Part shown: one piece after another, positions 1 through 8,611 of the stretch
Position numbering within the stretch: the first letter of the stretch is position 1
Layout of the letters: every line of letters begins with the position of its first letter
DNA from: Paraburkholderia sp. BCC1886
Lineage (GTDB): Bacteria > Pseudomonadota > Gammaproteobacteria > Burkholderiales > Burkholderiaceae
Length of the DNA: 51,927 bases
NCBI RefSeq assembly: GCF_900996245.1
Contig: NZ_CAAJGK010000055.1
Location: 1 to 51,927, forward strand
Direction of reading: 5' to 3'
Notes under the pieces: generated by a model
Seen by the model: only the letters and a program-made list of their open reading frames with translations
Database searches by the model: none
Told to the model about the DNA's origin: nothing
Program-made: the position numbers and the translations under genes

Positions 1-63
1 TTGCGCGTGCGCTTCGTTGACAGGTCCAACCCAAGGCCCAGTTGCGTCATCAGCATTCCCCTT

Positions 64-87
64 AACTATCCCTCTTCCAGGATAGTT
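64..87. repeat. Perfect inverted repeat, 8-bp arms
   Basis: AACTATCC (64-71) and GGATAGTT (80-87) are exact reverse complements around an 8-base loop. No T-run follows, so it is not a typical terminator. It lies in a poorly coding stretch at the window edge and may be a leftover end of a mobile element or a transcript hairpin. Function unknown. Confidence 0.5.
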
Positions 88-110
88 CACACTTACGTCA
101 ACGCCAGGAC

Positions 111-130
111 TTTTGCAGACCTTCCCTAGC
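111..130 (+). repeat. 20-bp dispersed repeat, copy 1
   Basis: This 20-mer (TTTTGCAGACCTTCCCTAGC) recurs exactly, in inverted orientation, at 51725-51744. An exact 20-base match is unlikely by chance at this window size, so both are probably copies of a dispersed element of this genome. The similarity does not clearly extend beyond the 20 bases at this end. Confidence 0.5.
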
Positions 131-314
131 TGACACAGCAGAGCAATACCAGGAATCGCTCGAATGCGACCGCGAGTTATTGCAGGTAATCGCACTCGAC
201 GCAAAGGGCATTCCGCAAACCCGCATCACCGCGCGGCACGCAACCGAGCTATTAGCCGAAGCATCCAAGAGAGCAACAACTCCCGCGCAGGAAGCCCCAG
301 CATCACCCCACTAA
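126..314 (+). pseudogene. Possible 3' remnant of an unidentified gene
   Basis: One frame stays open from about 66 to a TAA at 312-314. From 126 it reads like a real C-terminus of about 62 residues: a charged helical stretch (EQYQESLECDRELLQVIALD), then an Ala/Glu-rich helix and a Pro-rich tail. There is no plausible start codon or ribosome site, and the coding-like stretch begins at the edge of the 20-bp repeat at 111-130, as if its 5' part had been lost there. A phage Rz-like spanin or another small helical protein is possible, but I do not recognise it. The rest of 1-448 holds only the hairpin at 64-87, the repeat and the terminator at 356-389. Confidence 0.22.
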
Positions 315-355
315 CTCACCAATCCACCCAACAACCGCACCCGTGCAAAAGACAA

Positions 356-389
356 TAAAAAAAATGGCCGCAGCACCCGCCGCGGCCAT
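356..389 (-). terminator. Rho-independent terminator of the hem operon
   Basis: On the minus strand an 8-bp perfect stem (ATGGCCGC / GCGGCCAT) with a 10-base loop is followed by a run of eight to nine T. It sits about 60 bases after the hemY stop and in the same direction, so it should end the hemC-hemDX-hemY transcript. Confidence 0.85.
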
Positions 390-448
390 CCATCACAGAA
401 AACAGAACACGAAAAACAAAAATCAAAAAAGCAAAAAACAAAAAACCC

Positions 449-1639
449 TCAAACCACATTCATAGCCAGCGCACTTTCCCGATAATGCTGACTAGCCTTT
501 TCCGCATCCCCCAACTGCTCATGCAATCTAGCCAGTGCCCGATGCGACCGAATCTTCAAAGTCTCGTTATCAGCAAGCTTCAGCGCCCGCTCGAGGAAAG
601 ACTGCGCCTTCCCCCACAACTGCTGATGCAAACACAGCCGGCCTAAGGCAAACATCAAATCCGCATCTTCCGGTCGATCCTTCTGCCAGGCCTCGGCCTT
701 CTGAATCAACGGCAACGCGTCGCCTGCAGCCGTATCCGGATACCGCCTCAACAGCCGCGCATCCCAATTCTGAGCCAGCGCATCCTCGACGATCTTGCGC
801 GCGTCCTGCGGCCGGCTCAGTCCCACCAGCAACTCCGCGGCGAGATCGGCGAGACGCGGCGAGTGCCGCTCGGTCGGCGTCAGCGAATGCCACAGCGCCA
901 GCAACGCATCGGCGTTATGCCTACGATCGCGCAACAGATTCTCTGCCGCCAGTTGACGCAACCGCACCGCCACGGCCGGATGAATCGCCTCACGCTTCTC
1001 CAGCGTCTTAACGAGCTTGAGCACTTCGCCCCAGTTCTTCAACTGCTGCTGCGCGCGCAACGTGATCTGCTGCGCGTGAATCCGCCGCGCGCCCTGCGAC
1101 TGCATCTCGGTCAAAGCAGCGAGCGCGCCATCCGCATCGCGACCGTCCGCGCGCATATCGGCGGTCGCCATCAAACGCGCATCCTGCCAGTCCGGTTCGG
1201 TAATCTGCGCAAGCCACTCATCGCGCCGCGCATACTCGTGCATCCGGTGCGCCGCCGCAGCCGCAATCAACCCGGCCGCGCCCTTGTTATCACCATTCGC
1301 AAGCGAATCCTTCGCCGCCTTCTCCGCACGCGAAAAACGCCCCGCATACAGATTGCCGATCGCATCCCGCAACGCCGCATGGGCCTTCGCGACCCGCGAG
1401 CGCGCGCGATACGCGGACACCCGCTGCGGCATGCGCCAGATATTGCGGGCGATGCGCAACAACGCATACAGCAGGATGAACAGCACCACCAATCCAACCA
1501 CGAACAGATTCAACGAAATATCGACGCGGTACGGCGGATACACCAGCAGCACCTGCCCCATGTCGAAGCGCCCGACCACCGCCAGCACCACCGCGACAGC
1601 GAACAGCAACGCGAGCCATAGAAGTCCCCGGATCGCCAT
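449..1639 (-). CDS. hemY: Heme biosynthesis-associated TPR protein HemY
   Basis: A 396-residue inner-membrane protein of the proteobacterial HemY family, encoded with the tetrapyrrole genes. This is not protoporphyrinogen oxidase, which shares the name in other bacteria. Two hydrophobic segments at about residues 5-25 and 40-63 are followed by a basic loop and a long helical domain with TPR-like repeats (for example ALGRLCLHQQLWGKAQSFLE near the C-terminus). The ATG lies two bases after the hemDX stop, which indicates translational coupling. It is the last gene before the terminator at 356-389. The family's exact role is unsettled; a scaffold for late heme-synthesis enzymes is the usual suggestion. 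Length and order match Burkholderia homologues. Confidence 0.93.
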   Translation of the reverse strand: MAIRGLLWLALLFAVAVVLAVVGRFDMGQVLLVYPPYRVDISLNLFVVGLVVLFILLYALLRIARNIWRMPQRVSAYRARSRVAKAHAALRDAIGNLYAGRFSRAEKAAKDSLANGDNKGAAGLIAAAAAHRMHEYARRDEWLAQITEPDWQDARLMATADMRADGRDADGALAALTEMQSQGARRIHAQQITLRAQQQLKNWGEVLKLVKTLEKREAIHPAVAVRLRQLAAENLLRDRRHNADALLALWHSLTPTERHSPRLADLAAELLVGLSRPQDARKIVEDALAQNWDARLLRRYPDTAAGDALPLIQKAEAWQKDRPEDADLMFALGRLCLHQQLWGKAQSFLERALKLADNETLKIRSHRALARLHEQLGDAEKASQHYRESALAMNVV

Positions 1640-1641
1640 GA

Positions 1642-3651
1642 TTAGCCTCGATTCCGGTATTGATTGACGGCCTGCAGGCTCGTACTCAGATTCGGCAACT
1701 CGACCGCGGCCGAGCCCTCATCCACCTGCTTGACCAGATCGATCTCCGTCTGCGTCAGCTTGGACGCATTGTCGAAGTAGCGGCCCAACGCCGTTTGCGC
1801 GGCCTGCAGATCGGACTTCAGCGTGGTCTGGTTGCGCGACAGCAGCGCGAGCCGCGCGGACAACAACCGCAGCTTCACGTTCTCGCGCACGAAGTAGCCC
1901 TGATCCGGCGCGACGAGCATGGCATCCGCGTGATCGACACGGCGCACCTGCACGAGGCTCGTCAACTGCTGGCCGATACCGCTCGTGACTTCACGCCACC
2001 ACACTTGCCAGCGCGGCTCGCCGGTGGCGGCGGCCACCTTGGCCGTGTCGGCCCATGTCGCGGCCTTCGGCGTGGCATGCGCGATCGGCGCTTCGCCGGC
2101 GAGCGGCAGCGTGTCGACGTGATCGATCGCGTTGTCGAGCTTGATGGCCAGACCCGTCAGATCGGTGGAAGGCGCGGCCTTCAGCTTGTCGATGTCCTGC
2201 GCGATGGCTTTGCGCACGGCCACGGCCTGCGGGCTGTCCGATGCGGCGAGGCGCGTATCCGCGCTTTGCAGCGCGAACAGCGCAAGCTGGGTGTTGCCGG
2301 TGAGTTGCAATTGCTGGCTGGCCGCCGACAGCATCTGCCCGACTTCGGCCATGGTCCAGTCGTCGCGATTGCGCGCGAGATCGGCGTACTGCTGTTGCAG
2401 CGCCTGTTGCGCGGCCTGCGAATCGGCGAGCTTGCCTTCGAGTTGCGCGACCTGCGAGTCGGACTGATGCACCGTCGCCATCGCCTGGTCGGTCTTGATG
2501 CGCAGTTCGTTGGTTTGCGTATCGTTGGCTTGCTGGCGCTGCGTGAGTTGCTGCTCGGTCTGCGTCAGCTTGCGATTGAGGGCGAAGCCGCCGCCGCCCA
2601 CCACGACGGCGATCACCACGACGACCAACCACAGCAGCGGTCCGCTCGCGCTGCGGCGCTTTTGCGCTTCGTAGGGCGTGAAGGGTTGATTACGCGGTTG
2701 ATTCGGCGGCGAAGCGGAGCTTGCGGCCGGCTGTGGCGAGGCGTTCGTGGATGAATTCGTTTCAGTCATGCGTGATTGAGCCGGGTTGGACGGTACCGGT
2801 GGAACAACGGGAGGCACGGCGGCAAGGAGAGCGCGGGCTATGCGCTCGTCGCCCGCGCCGGACACCGTCATCCTATCAAAACCCAATGCCCGCGCGGTCT
2901 GCGCGATTCGGGGATGCGGCGTGACGAGTGTGGCGCGCTTGAGTTCGACAAGTTCGTCGCCAGTGAGATGCTCGAGGGCAAGCTCGTGCAGATTGCGCAC
3001 GCCTTCGGAACTGGTCAGCAACCAGGCATGCGGCTCGCCCGCGAGCAGCGCATGGACGCGCGCCCAGCCGCCGATCGACGGCTCCGGCACGAGACGCCGG
3101 TACGCCGCAACCGTGTCGACTTCGGCGCCGGCTTCGCGCAGACGCTCGGCCAGCCACTCGCGCCCGCCGTCGCCGCGCACGATCAGCACGCGCTTGCCGC
3201 TCAGGCTCGCCGCACCGAGCGTCGCGTCGATGGCGGCGAACAGGCCTTCGGAGTCGAAGCTCGCGGAGTCGTCGTCGATGCCGGCGCGCGGGCTGATCAC
3301 CGTGTGCGCCGGCGACGTCACGCCGTGGCGCGCGAGCGCCTGCACGCTGCCCGGCCCGACCACGCCGACCGGCAGCGCATGCGGCCAGATGGCGTCGCTC
3401 CGGTTGAACGCGTGATCGACGGCGTTCGGCGAGACGAACACCACCAGCGCATAACGTTCCAGCGAAGCCAGAGCGGCGCGCAACGGCGCTTCGTCGATGA
3501 CGGGCGCTATATCGATCAGCGGAAATTCAAGGGTGGCGATGCCGGCCGCGGCCAGTTGCGCGATGAGCTGGTTCGATTGACCGACCGGTCGTGTAATGAC
3601 GACCGTGAACGCGGCATTGCCTGGAGTATTTGAAGTCGTCGCCGCCATCAC
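1642..3651 (-). CDS. hemDX: Fused uroporphyrinogen-III synthase / HemX membrane protein
   Basis: A 669-residue fusion. Residues 1 to about 275 are uroporphyrinogen-III synthase, which closes hydroxymethylbilane to uroporphyrinogen III (starts FTVVITRPVGQSNQLIAQL; VVFVSPNAVDHAF; LIVRGDGGREWLAERL). A Pro/Ser/Asn-rich linker follows. The HemX part has one transmembrane helix at about 337-358 (LLWLVVVVIAVVVGGGGFAL), a Gln-rich coiled coil (about 360-430) and a periplasmic helical domain. In many proteobacteria hemD and hemX are adjacent separate genes; the fusion would tether the synthase to the membrane. Its ATG overlaps the hemC stop in an ATGA, so the two are translationally coupled. No frameshift is seen at the junction. 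HemX has no proven catalytic activity. Confidence 0.93.
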   Translation of the reverse strand: MMAATTSNTPGNAAFTVVITRPVGQSNQLIAQLAAAGIATLEFPLIDIAPVIDEAPLRAALASLERYALVVFVSPNAVDHAFNRSDAIWPHALPVGVVGPGSVQALARHGVTSPAHTVISPRAGIDDDSASFDSEGLFAAIDATLGAASLSGKRVLIVRGDGGREWLAERLREAGAEVDTVAAYRRLVPEPSIGGWARVHALLAGEPHAWLLTSSEGVRNLHELALEHLTGDELVELKRATLVTPHPRIAQTARALGFDRMTVSGAGDERIARALLAAVPPVVPPVPSNPAQSRMTETNSSTNASPQPAASSASPPNQPRNQPFTPYEAQKRRSASGPLLWLVVVVIAVVVGGGGFALNRKLTQTEQQLTQRQQANDTQTNELRIKTDQAMATVHQSDSQVAQLEGKLADSQAAQQALQQQYADLARNRDDWTMAEVGQMLSAASQQLQLTGNTQLALFALQSADTRLAASDSPQAVAVRKAIAQDIDKLKAAPSTDLTGLAIKLDNAIDHVDTLPLAGEAPIAHATPKAATWADTAKVAAATGEPRWQVWWREVTSGIGQQLTSLVQVRRVDHADAMLVAPDQGYFVRENVKLRLLSARLALLSRNQTTLKSDLQAAQTALGRYFDNASKLTQTEIDLVKQVDEGSAAVELPNLSTSLQAVNQYRNRG

Positions 3652-4640
3652 TCGCCGGTCGCCGCGTCGTTGGCGGGGCCGCTCGCCGTGCTGAGCGCGC
3701 GCACGATCTCCATCGCGCCTTGCTGTTCGAGTTCGCGAGCCACTTGCTGGCCCAGCGCAAGCGCGTGTTCGACCGTAGGCGCCGGTGAGGATGCCTGCGC
3801 GCTCAACACGCGCTGACCGTCGGGCGTCGCGACGATGCCGCGCAGATGCAGCGCGCCGTCATGCCACGTCGCATAGGCCGCGAGCGGCACTTCGCAACTG
3901 CCGCCGAGCGAGCGCGACACCATGCGCTCCGCTTCGACCGCAGCCGCCGTGTGCTCGTGATGCAGCGGCGCGAGCCATGCCGCCAGGTCTGGACGATCGG
4001 CGCGAATCTCGATGCCGAGCGCGCCCTGGCCAGCAGCCGGCAGGCTGTCTTCGGGATCGAGCAGCGCGCGGATCCGCTCGCCGAGACCCAGACGTTTGAG
4101 GCCCGCCGCCGCGAGAATGATCGCCGCATAATCGCCGCGATCGAGTTTGCCCAGACGCGTATCCAGATTGCCGCGCAACGGCCGCACGACGAGATGCGGA
4201 TAGCGCATGCGGATCATGGCTTCGCGGCGCAGGCTCGAGGTGCCGACCACCGCACCGGCGGGCAGTGCGGCCAGCGAATCGTATTGCGACGACACCAGTG
4301 CATCGCGCGGATCTTCACGTTCCATGATGGTGGACAGCGCAAAGCCGGCGGGCAATTCCATCGGCACGTCCTTGAGCGAGTGCACCGCAAGATCGGCGCG
4401 GCCGTCGGCCAGGGCGGCTTCCAGTTCCTTGACGAACAGGCCCTTGCCGCCGACCTTCGACAAAGTGCGATCGAGAATTTGATCGCCACGTGTCGTCATT
4501 CCAAGGATTTTTACGTCACAAGATGGATATAATTTGTGCAGCGCACCTTGCACATGCTCGGCTTGCCACATGGCAAGGCGGCTTTCTCGCGACGCAATCA
4601 CAAGCGTGTGGGGTGGCGTCGAAAACGTCTCGTGGTTCAT
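3648..4640 (-). CDS. hemC: Porphobilinogen deaminase (hydroxymethylbilane synthase)
   Basis: A 330-residue cytosolic enzyme that joins four porphobilinogens into hydroxymethylbilane, the substrate of the downstream HemD domain. Family blocks appear in order: IASRESRLAMWQAEH, TTRGDQILD, GKGLFVKELE, HSLKDVPMELP, GTSSLRREA, RPLRGNLDTRLGKLD, AAGQGALGIE, and GGSCEVPLAAY, whose Cys carries the dipyrromethane cofactor. I chose the ATG at 4640 because family similarity begins just after it; a TTG at 4676 in the same frame adds 12 unconvincing residues. It is the first gene of the hem operon and diverges from ppc across a 289-base gap that must hold both promoters. No clear ribosome site precedes this ATG. 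Confidence 0.96.
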   Translation of the reverse strand: MNHETFSTPPHTLVIASRESRLAMWQAEHVQGALHKLYPSCDVKILGMTTRGDQILDRTLSKVGGKGLFVKELEAALADGRADLAVHSLKDVPMELPAGFALSTIMEREDPRDALVSSQYDSLAALPAGAVVGTSSLRREAMIRMRYPHLVVRPLRGNLDTRLGKLDRGDYAAIILAAAGLKRLGLGERIRALLDPEDSLPAAGQGALGIEIRADRPDLAAWLAPLHHEHTAAAVEAERMVSRSLGGSCEVPLAAYATWHDGALHLRGIVATPDGQRVLSAQASSPAPTVEHALALGQQVARELEQQGAMEIVRALSTASGPANDAATGE

Positions 4641-4929
4641 TAGCTTGCTGATCGAATGACGGGAATGTAATAGCAATCAATGTTAGCACGCGCCCCTTCG
4701 TGCACCCCCTGTCGCAAGGCATGGCGGGCGCCGCGCCGGGCGCGATGCCGATGGAGGAGACAGGCTTTGTCACGCACGCGGGCGTCGGTCGCGACGGCAG
4801 GCGGCCATTCTCTCCAGCGTAGCGCCATCGGTGTAGTCCGCATCTGCAGTTCACGTTTGTCATTCACGTGTAGTCCCGCAGTCGCAGTTCATTACTCTAC
4901 TGACCCTGGCTTCCCTGAGGAAACCCATC

Positions 4930-7900
4930 GTGACGTCTTCCGGACCGGCGCGCCCTGCCCGCCGCAACACTGCTTCGCTCAACGCTTCGAAGGCCGAAGC
5001 CGCCTCCACACCCGCCAGTGCTACCCAGCCGGCCATCGTCGAACAGCCCACGAAATCCGTGAAGGCCGCCAAAGCATCGAAAGCCGCGAAAGCCGATAAG
5101 GCCACGAAGGCCGCGGTATCCGCGAAAGAACCCAAGGCGCCGAAGGGCGGCAAGAAGAACAAGGCGCAAGCCACCAACGGCGCACGGCCGCCGAAATCGG
5201 CCAGGGGCGAAGCCGGAAGCCCGAAGCTCAAATCCGCCTCGAAGCAGCAGGATGCCGCCGTTACGCCGCCGAGCGGCAACCGCACGCGCGAAGACAAGGA
5301 TCATCCGCTGTTTCAGGACATCCGCTATCTGGGACGCCTGCTCGGCGACGTGCTGCGCGAACAGGAAGGCGACGCGGTGTTCGAGATCGTCGAAACGATC
5401 CGCCAGAACGCCGTGCGCTTTCGCCGCGAAGACGACAGCGCCGCCGCCCAGACGCTCGACAAGAAGCTGCGTTCGCTGAGCCCCGAGCAAACGGTGAGCG
5501 TGGTGCGCGCATTCAGCTACTTCTCGCATCTCGCGAATATCGCGGAAGACCGCCACCGTAACCGTCGTCACCGTATTCATGCATTGGCGGGCTCGACGTC
5601 GCAACCGGGCACCATTGCGCACGCGCTCGAACGGCTCGTCGAAGCGGGCGCCGCCGCTACGCCGGCGCTGCAGCAGTTCTTCAACAACGCGCTGATCGTG
5701 CCGGTGCTGACCGCGCATCCCACCGAAGTGCAGCGCAAGAGCATTCTCGACGCGCAGCACGACGTCGCGCGTCTGCTCGCCGAACGCGACCAGCAATTGA
5801 CCGACCGCGAACGCGCGCACAACGAGGCGATGCTGCGCGCCCGCGTCACGTCGCTGTGGCAAACGCGCATGTTGCGCGACTCGCGTCTGTCGGTCGCCGA
5901 TGAAATCGAAAATGCACTGTCGTACTACCGCACCACGTTCCTCGAAGAAATCCCCGCGCTGTATGCCGATATCGAAGAAGCGCTCAGCGAACACGGCCTC
6001 GCCGCGCGTCTGCCGGCGTTCTTCCAGATGGGCAGCTGGATCGGCGGGGACCGCGACGGTAATCCGAACGTGTCGGCCGAGACACTCGAACACGCAATCA
6101 CGCGTCAGGCGGCGGTGATCTTCGAGCACTATATGGAGCAGGTGCACAAGCTGGGCGCCGAACTGTCGGTGTCGAACCTGCTGGCCGGCGCCAACGACGC
6201 GCTCAAGGCGCTCGCCGACGCGTCGCCCGACCAGTCGCCGCATCGCACCGACGAGCCGTACCGCCGCGCGCTGATCGGCATGTACACGCGCCTCGCGGCG
6301 AGCGCCCGCGTGCGGCTCGGCGAAGGCAGCGTGCCGTTGCGCAGCGCCGGCCGCGGCGCCGCGCCCATTCGCGCAATTCCGTACGACGACGCCGCCGACT
6401 TCGTGCGCGACCTGCACGTGCTGATCGACTCGCTCGCCGAACACCATGGCGCGCCGCTCGCCGCACCGAGGCTGTCGCCGCTCGCGCGCGCCGCCGAAGT
6501 GTTCGGCTTCCATCTGGCGAGCATCGACCTGCGCCAGAGTTCGGACATTCACGAAGCGGTGATCGCCGAACTGTTCGCACGCGCCGGCGTCGAGTCCGAT
6601 TACGCGGCGCTCTCCGAAGCCGACAAACTCACGTTGCTGCAGGCCGAACTGGCGCAGCCACGTCCGCTGCGTCTGCCTTACGTGGAATATTCCGATCTCG
6701 TAAAAAGCGAACTCGGCGTGCTCGAACAGGCCCGCGTGACGCGCGAGAAATTCGGTGCGCGCGCGGTGCGCAACTACATCATTTCGCACACGGAAACCGT
6801 AAGCGATCTGGTCGAAGTCATGTTGCTGCAGAAGGAAACCGGTCTGCTGCACGGCCGTCTGGGCGACGCCAACGACCCGGCGCAAGCCGGCCTGATGGTG
6901 ATTCCGCTGTTCGAGACGATTCCCGACTTGCGCAACGCGCCGGTCATCATGCGCGATCTGATGGCGCTGCCCGGCGTGGACAGCCTGATCGAACATCAGG
7001 GCAACGAGCAGGAAGTCATGCTCGGCTATTCGGACAGCAATAAGGACGGCGGTTTTCTTACGTCGAACTGGGAGTTGTATCGCGCCGAACTCGCGCTGGT
7101 GTCGCTGTTCAACGAGCGCGGCATCACGCTGCGGCTGTTCCATGGACGCGGCGGCACGGTCGGCCGCGGCGGCGGCCCGACCTATCAGGCGATTCTGTCG
7201 CAGCCGCCTGGCACCGTCGACGGGCAGATCCGTCTGACCGAGCAGGGCGAAGTGATCGCCAGCAAGTTCGGCAATCCGGACATCGGCCGCCGCAATCTGG
7301 AGACGGTGGTCGCCGCCACGCTCGAAGCGTCGTTGCTGCCGCAAGGCACGGCGCCCGCGCAATTGCCCGTGTTCGAGACGACCATGCAGGAACTGTCCGA
7401 TGCGGCGATGGCGTCGTATCGCGCGCTGGTCTACGAAACGCCGGGCTTCAAGGAGTATTTCTTCGAGTCGACGCCGATCTCGGAGATCGCCGAACTGAAC
7501 ATCGGCAGCCGGCCTGCGTCGCGCAAGCTGCAGGACCCGAAACAACGCAAGATCGAAGACCTGCGCGCGATTCCGTGGGGTTTCTCGTGGGGCCAATGCC
7601 GGCTGCTGCTGACCGGCTGGTACGGATTCGGCAGCGCGGTCGCCGCGCATCTGGACAGTGCACCGAGCGATGCCGAGCGTCAGCGCCGTCTCGGCCTGCT
7701 CAAGAAAATGCACAAGACCTGGCCGTTCTTCTCGACGCTGCTGTCCAACATGGACATGGTGCTGGCGAAGACCGACCTCGCCGTCGCCTCACGCTACGCG
7801 CAACTGGTGTCCGACAAGAAGCTGCGCAAGCACGTGTTCGAGCGGATCGTCGGCGAATGGGAGCGCACGTCGAAGGTGCTGTCGGAGATTACCGGCAAGG

Positions 7901-8091
7901 CGGACCGGCTCGCGGAGAATCCGCTGCTCGCCCGCTCGATCAAGAATCGCTTTCCGTATCTCGATCCGCTGAATCACCTGCAGGTCGAACTGCTCAAGCG
8001 GCACCGTGCCGGCGATACCAATGCGCGCGTGCGCCGTGGGATTCATTTGAGCATCAACGGGATTGCGGCGGGGTTGCGCAATACGGGCTAA
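4930..8091 (+). CDS. ppc: Phosphoenolpyruvate carboxylase with Lys/Ala-rich N-terminal extension
   Basis: Carboxylates phosphoenolpyruvate to oxaloacetate, feeding the TCA cycle. At 1053 residues it is well above E. coli Ppc (883). Similarity starts at about residue 120 (EDKDHPLFQDIRYLGRLL). Catalytic blocks are intact: TAHPTEVQRKS, GGDRDGNPNV, GYSDSNKDGG, FHGRGGTVGRGGGP, and the C-terminal RNTG. The first 120 residues are low complexity, rich in Ala, Lys and Pro (KAAKASKAAKADKATKAA), resembling bacterial histone-H1-like tails; they are probably disordered. The start is a GTG with GAGG eight bases upstream. Transcribed divergently from hemC; monocistronic, since the next gene points the other way. 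Confidence 0.96.
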   Translation: MTSSGPARPARRNTASLNASKAEAASTPASATQPAIVEQPTKSVKAAKASKAAKADKATKAAVSAKEPKAPKGGKKNKAQATNGARPPKSARGEAGSPKLKSASKQQDAAVTPPSGNRTREDKDHPLFQDIRYLGRLLGDVLREQEGDAVFEIVETIRQNAVRFRREDDSAAAQTLDKKLRSLSPEQTVSVVRAFSYFSHLANIAEDRHRNRRHRIHALAGSTSQPGTIAHALERLVEAGAAATPALQQFFNNALIVPVLTAHPTEVQRKSILDAQHDVARLLAERDQQLTDRERAHNEAMLRARVTSLWQTRMLRDSRLSVADEIENALSYYRTTFLEEIPALYADIEEALSEHGLAARLPAFFQMGSWIGGDRDGNPNVSAETLEHAITRQAAVIFEHYMEQVHKLGAELSVSNLLAGANDALKALADASPDQSPHRTDEPYRRALIGMYTRLAASARVRLGEGSVPLRSAGRGAAPIRAIPYDDAADFVRDLHVLIDSLAEHHGAPLAAPRLSPLARAAEVFGFHLASIDLRQSSDIHEAVIAELFARAGVESDYAALSEADKLTLLQAELAQPRPLRLPYVEYSDLVKSELGVLEQARVTREKFGARAVRNYIISHTETVSDLVEVMLLQKETGLLHGRLGDANDPAQAGLMVIPLFETIPDLRNAPVIMRDLMALPGVDSLIEHQGNEQEVMLGYSDSNKDGGFLTSNWELYRAELALVSLFNERGITLRLFHGRGGTVGRGGGPTYQAILSQPPGTVDGQIRLTEQGEVIASKFGNPDIGRRNLETVVAATLEASLLPQGTAPAQLPVFETTMQELSDAAMASYRALVYETPGFKEYFFESTPISEIAELNIGSRPASRKLQDPKQRKIEDLRAIPWGFSWGQCRLLLTGWYGFGSAVAAHLDSAPSDAERQRRLGLLKKMHKTWPFFSTLLSNMDMVLAKTDLAVASRYAQLVSDKKLRKHVFERIVGEWERTSKVLSEITGKADRLAENPLLARSIKNRFPYLDPLNHLQVELLKRHRAGDTNARVRRGIHLSINGIAAGLRNTG

Positions 8092-8119
8092 GTCGCCGCG
8101 TTTAGCCGCCTGAGGAAAC

Positions 8120-8155
8120 GAAGCCGAACGCCGGTCAATCCACCGCGTTCGGCTT
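8120..8155. terminator. Hairpin between convergent ppc and a small secreted-protein gene
   Basis: GAAGCCGAACG (8120-8130) pairs perfectly with CGTTCGGCTTC (8145-8155) around a 14-base loop. The stem overlaps the last codons of the minus-strand gene at 8135. There is no T-run, so it is at best a weak bidirectional terminator or an mRNA 3'-end protector. Confidence 0.4.
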
Positions 8156-8488
8156 CGGCATTTCCGGCTTCGGCATGTTGAATTTGAGCGGCGGATCGCG
8201 GCGCGCTTCGAGCTGTTTGTCGCGCTCGTCGCTTTCGGTCTGCATGCGCGCGTTGTAGTCGCGTCGCGCCTCGCGCGACATATTGACGGTCGAGCCGAGC
8301 GCCGTGCCCGTGTCCATGCGCTGCGTAGCGAACGGCAAGGTCATCGGATCGGATGAAATGGCGCGCGGCAAGGTCGTGTTGCGCTGCCTGTAAAAGTCGC
8401 GGTCGGTTTGCGCCGATACGCTGCACGGTACGCTCGAAGCCGTGACCGCGGCTGCCGTCGTGACCAGTACAAAAACGAGATTGCGCAT
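8135..8488 (-). CDS. Small secreted protein of unknown function
   Basis: A 117-residue protein I do not recognise. It has an N-terminal signal peptide (MRNLVFVLVTTAAAVTASS, cleavage probably after VSA near residue 26). The mature part is about 90 polar residues rich in Arg, Asp and Gln (DFYRQRN; REARRDYNARM; DERDKQLEARRDPP) with a Pro/Lys-rich end (NMPKPEMPKPNAVD). No membrane segment or cysteine is seen in the mature part, so it is probably periplasmic. The ATG at 8488 was chosen because it opens the signal peptide, although no ribosome site is evident; a longer reading to 8572 adds a basic, non-signal-like stretch. It converges with ppc and is followed by a methyltransferase gene on the same strand. 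Confidence 0.6.
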   Translation of the reverse strand: MRNLVFVLVTTAAAVTASSVPCSVSAQTDRDFYRQRNTTLPRAISSDPMTLPFATQRMDTGTALGSTVNMSREARRDYNARMQTESDERDKQLEARRDPPLKFNMPKPEMPKPNAVD

Positions 8489-8611
8489 GAGGGGTCTGCG
8501 GAATGACTTAGCGATCCGCAGCGTATCACGCGTCGATGCACCGTATTTTTTGGGATGCCTGGGGTGTGGCATCAGGTCGCGCGCTCGCGCGACCTGTGCA
8601 TCTGACTGCGG

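Noticed and set aside
4897..7713. A 938-codon open frame antisense to ppc
   Set aside because: It is rich in Arg, His, Gln and Val with no domain, a common artefact opposite high-G+C genes; ppc carries all its catalytic motifs on the other strand.
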